From assembly GCA_003427395.1 (NCBI GenBank), contig BFEA01000109.1, positions 487,421 through 508,806 on the forward strand: a DNA stretch of 21,386 bases, given 5' to 3'. Numbering within the stretch: position 1 is the first letter of the stretch; every line of letters begins with the position of its first letter. The DNA comes from Chara braunii. Lineage: Eukaryota; Streptophyta; Charophyceae; Charales; Characeae. The translations under genes were made by a program, and so were the position numbers. Shown here piece by piece: positions 19,098-21,386 of the stretch. The notes beneath the pieces were generated by a model, which was not told where the DNA came from, searched no databases, and saw nothing but the letters and a program-made list of their open reading frames with translations.

Positions 19098-19831
19098 AGT
19101 TAGACCACCCAAACTTCAAGTTATGGAACATGTCTAGCTCAACCATGAAGTATACACAAACACAGGGTAAAACAACTTTTTTTCTTCTTTGGGCATATGA
19201 CTAGGCCACCCTAGTCGCCCTAAACTGTTTAAATATCCAAGTTTTATATAATTATCTTCACTTAGTCTTTTGAGCTAACATATAAATGAACCGATCATCT
19301 TTAGCTCAAGATTCAGTCTGCCCCTTCGTACCACATATTTATTCTTAATTAGTACTCTCTTTAGTTGGTGATAAGCTATAGTCAGACCACCCAAACTTAT
19401 GAAACCTTGTCTGACTAGCGTGTTCATAAGTATGATAGTAATAAAGTGTAGTCAAGTTATAGCCTTCTGGTTCCAACATGTGCGTGGCGTTGGACCAAGA
19501 CCACCCAAACCTATGGAACATGTCTTGGTCCTCAACCTGGTTCATTCTCTTAAAGCCAAAACAGGAACAGGCTGAGCCACCCAAACTTATAGAACATGCT
19601 CAGACCTCCTCATTCAGAACCAAAAAAAAAAAGAAAGAAACCCAAAGTAAACAAGGCAACCAAGCCACCCAAACTTATGAAACATGTTTGGTTCCTGAAA
19701 AGTCAATCAGAGTTATCCCTCGCAAGTCAGAGCAATCAGACGACCCAAACTTATGGAACATGTTTGGTTCTCCACGCAATTCAAAATAAACATAGCATTG
19801 GGCCTCCTCAAACTTATGGAGACTTGCCCAG
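19098..19831 (+). repeat. Array of stem-loops with a shared loop (right copy)
   Basis: Stems lie at 19098-19105/19132-19139 (loop 26, with a 6-nt insertion), 19379-19387/19409-19417 (loop 21), 19492-19501/19522-19531 (perfect 10 bp), 19572-19577/19598-19603 (perfect), 19658-19665/19686-19693 and 19734-19741/19762-19769. The last four have 20-nt loops. A rearranged seventh member spans 19798-19831 (GGGC/GCCC outer stem). Several members that have mismatches in the left copy are fully paired here, and vice versa, so the common ancestor probably had intact stems throughout. Confidence 0.85.
19191..19220. repeat. Perfect hairpin GACTAGG/CCTAGTC (right copy)
   Basis: Bases 19199-19205 pair with 19210-19216, with outer GGGC/GCCC, as in the left repeat. 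One loop base differs (CCAC against TCAC). Confidence 0.7.
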
Positions 19832-20104
19832 CCGTTGATAAACCCAGTCAAACAAGAGATACTATCTTCCTTCCATCCTTCCCGAGATGCAATCCCACAT
19901 TCTGCTTTCAGTCAATACAACAAAAACTAAAACCGAATTTGCACAATCATTATTTTATTAAGTCTGTTTTATCCTAAAAGTCAAACAGAAAGTCAAAGTA
20001 GAAATGCAGGCAATATCCTTTGTCAACCATAGCAAGAAGTACAGGTAGGGGTTATACTTGGGTTTATAGAAGGAGATGAAAGGTTACCTCCCAGATACCT
20101 GCCT

Positions 20105-20127
20105 CCAGAACTCCTCCTGAGTTCTGG
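20105..20127. repeat. Perfect 9-bp hairpin CCAGAACTC/GAGTTCTGG (right copy)
   Basis: Identical to the hairpin at 7419-7441 in both arms and loop. Confidence 0.75.
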
Positions 20128-21334
20128 CAGAGCTCCCGCAATCGGTGGGCTGACTCCCCACAGTCTTGCTGAGGCCCTACGGGTTGCAATCCCGCCTGCC
20201 GCCTTCCTCTCAGAACTGGTTTAGACTTTAAGTGAGAGTAAGAAAGACAAAAGTAGGGGTTTCAGACTCTCGAGATACAAGAGGGGGACTTACTAAACTT
20301 TCAGGAGAGGGCGTTGTAATATTCATTCGCCTTAGGGCCCTGCAATGGCAGCCAGAATGTGCAGCAAAAATGGTCAAAACATACAGTCGCTGATCAGATT
20401 GGAGCTGAACTGCTAACCGTTGACTCCCTGACAACCCTCCAAATCGCAGCAGTAGACCCTCACTTTTCAACAATCGCAGTCCCTTCACAGTGTCCGCGGC
20501 CCCTAAGTATAATGATCACCAATAAGTCCACAAACTCACGACTCGTCTCTGACTACTGCAGTCGGCAGACTGAACAACGCATCAGTCCGCAGACAACTCT
20601 CGAAGCCGCGACTTACTTGCAACTAGCTCGTTCAATGGTCTAGGTCGCACATTAGTTAACAACTAAGCTTGCAACTTCGTTGTTGCCTGATGTTGCTTCC
20701 AAGTGACGAGATGAGCGGTACGCCAGCCAACAGGTAAATCTCCACTTCGCAGCCCAATCCGCAGCTCCTTTGGTCCACAGGCCACGCAACCCATCGACCA
20801 CCAATAATTCCCAATTTTGCGGCTGGTTATACTCGAGTACCAACAACTGATGGCTGGGCGGCGCACTCGCCAGCAGGTGAGCCAACGCCCTCACGGCTGG
20901 ACTCACTCTACTCTTTACGGCAGTATGGTTATGTGTCAATTAGCAGGCAGGACCGTATGCCCGTAACTTGTCTTTCATCGTTTTCAGCCGATATGGTGGG
21001 CAAAGCGCTGGGCAAACAAGCAAGGTCTTCAACCTCTGGGGCTGTTCCTACTCATTTTTTTCTGTCTCAACAATGACGACAGCTAGCTGGCCTGCAGGAG
21101 GACGGTACAGTCACTTCTTCATCCAGCAGGTAAGTCCTCTCCTTCCGCCCTCGCCCCGCCCGTTGCCCAAATCCTCGGTTCACAAATGCGCCTGGCTGCA
21201 TTTTATGCTGGGCATGTTCAAAATTCTAGTGAACGATTTTGTTAAAACACGGAAAGATACATACACACTTCAAAATTTTGTTTTCCCCCGAGCGCAGCTT
21301 CGTTTCTTCGCAGTGCTCAACCCACTCTTTTAGA

Positions 21335-21386
21335 CAGGGTTGCCAACCCCCGGCCCGGGACCCCGCCGGGGCTCCGGGGTTCTGGG
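21335..21386 (+). mobile_element. Possible left end of a hAT-like DNA transposon (runs off window)
   Basis: Homology between the long repeats stops at the same point where CAGGGTTGCCAAC begins, a start typical of hAT terminal inverted repeats. The next bases are strongly GC-rich with short CCCGG/CCGGGG repeats, unlike the surrounding repeat. If it is a hAT element, the 8 bases before it (CTTTTAGA, 21327-21334) should recur beyond its far end. Only 52 bases are visible, so the class is tentative. Confidence 0.45.

Larger units (their letters stand above)
18506..21336. repeat. Right long direct repeat (candidate LTR)
   Basis: Homologous in direct orientation to 5831-8646 over its whole length. 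It ends at TAGACA, where the left copy continues CAGATTCG but this one continues GGGTTGCC. A plus-strand frame at 20968-21333 is longer than its counterpart in the left repeat, which stops early at 8503-8505, so it is not conserved. Homology may really continue further right beyond an insertion. Confidence 0.8.

Noticed and set aside
20968-21333. 121-codon plus-strand ORF in the right repeat
   Set aside because: The left copy of the same frame stops at 75 codons and no domain is recognisable. Probably chance.

Overview
The window is eukaryotic nuclear DNA, most likely from a plant or streptophyte alga. There is one clear secreted EGF-repeat gene, abundant microsatellites and poly-T tracts, no operon structure, and about 15 kb of decayed repeat DNA whose terminal blocks resemble plant LTR-retrotransposon DNA. 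A large-genome streptophyte such as a charophyte is my best guess, but nothing in the sequence fixes the species.

Bases 1-1420 carry the only confident gene, on the plus strand. It encodes a 289-residue protein with a signal peptide and five EGF-like modules, behind a leader with a long GA microsatellite. Its 3' end has been tandemly duplicated: five copies of a short block follow, one of them including a frameshifted copy of the last EGF segment. Bases 1420-5830 show no convincing gene. They hold GATT microsatellites, poly-T runs, a dispersed GCGACCAG repeat, two local duplications and a 34-bp tandem repeat. A 32-bp insert there is flanked by 8-bp direct repeats.

Bases 5831-21336 form one repeat-bounded block. 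Two direct repeats of about 2.8 kb (5831-8646 and 18506-21336, roughly 90-94% alike by eye) flank about 9.9 kb that lacks any recognisable gag, protease, reverse transcriptase, RNase H or integrase. The simplest reading is a decayed non-autonomous long-terminal-repeat element (LARD-like), with neither outer boundary cleanly defined. The left repeat seems truncated at 5831. The right repeat stops where a GC-rich sequence begins with a hAT-like terminus (CAGGGTTGCC), so an insertion may interrupt it.

The most unusual feature lies inside both long repeats. It is a string of stem-loops that share a nearly invariant loop of exactly 20 nt (around CCCAAACTTATGRAACAT), while their stems differ in sequence yet remain self-complementary. 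A second array of about 118-bp units, each also able to fold, sits beside it. The pattern argues for a structure-level role (RNA or cruciform DNA) rather than a coding one. The interior holds one 171-codon minus-strand ORF of unknown nature, a hairpin-dense stretch near 11.3-11.9 kb and a pyrimidine-rich stretch near 9.1-9.6 kb.
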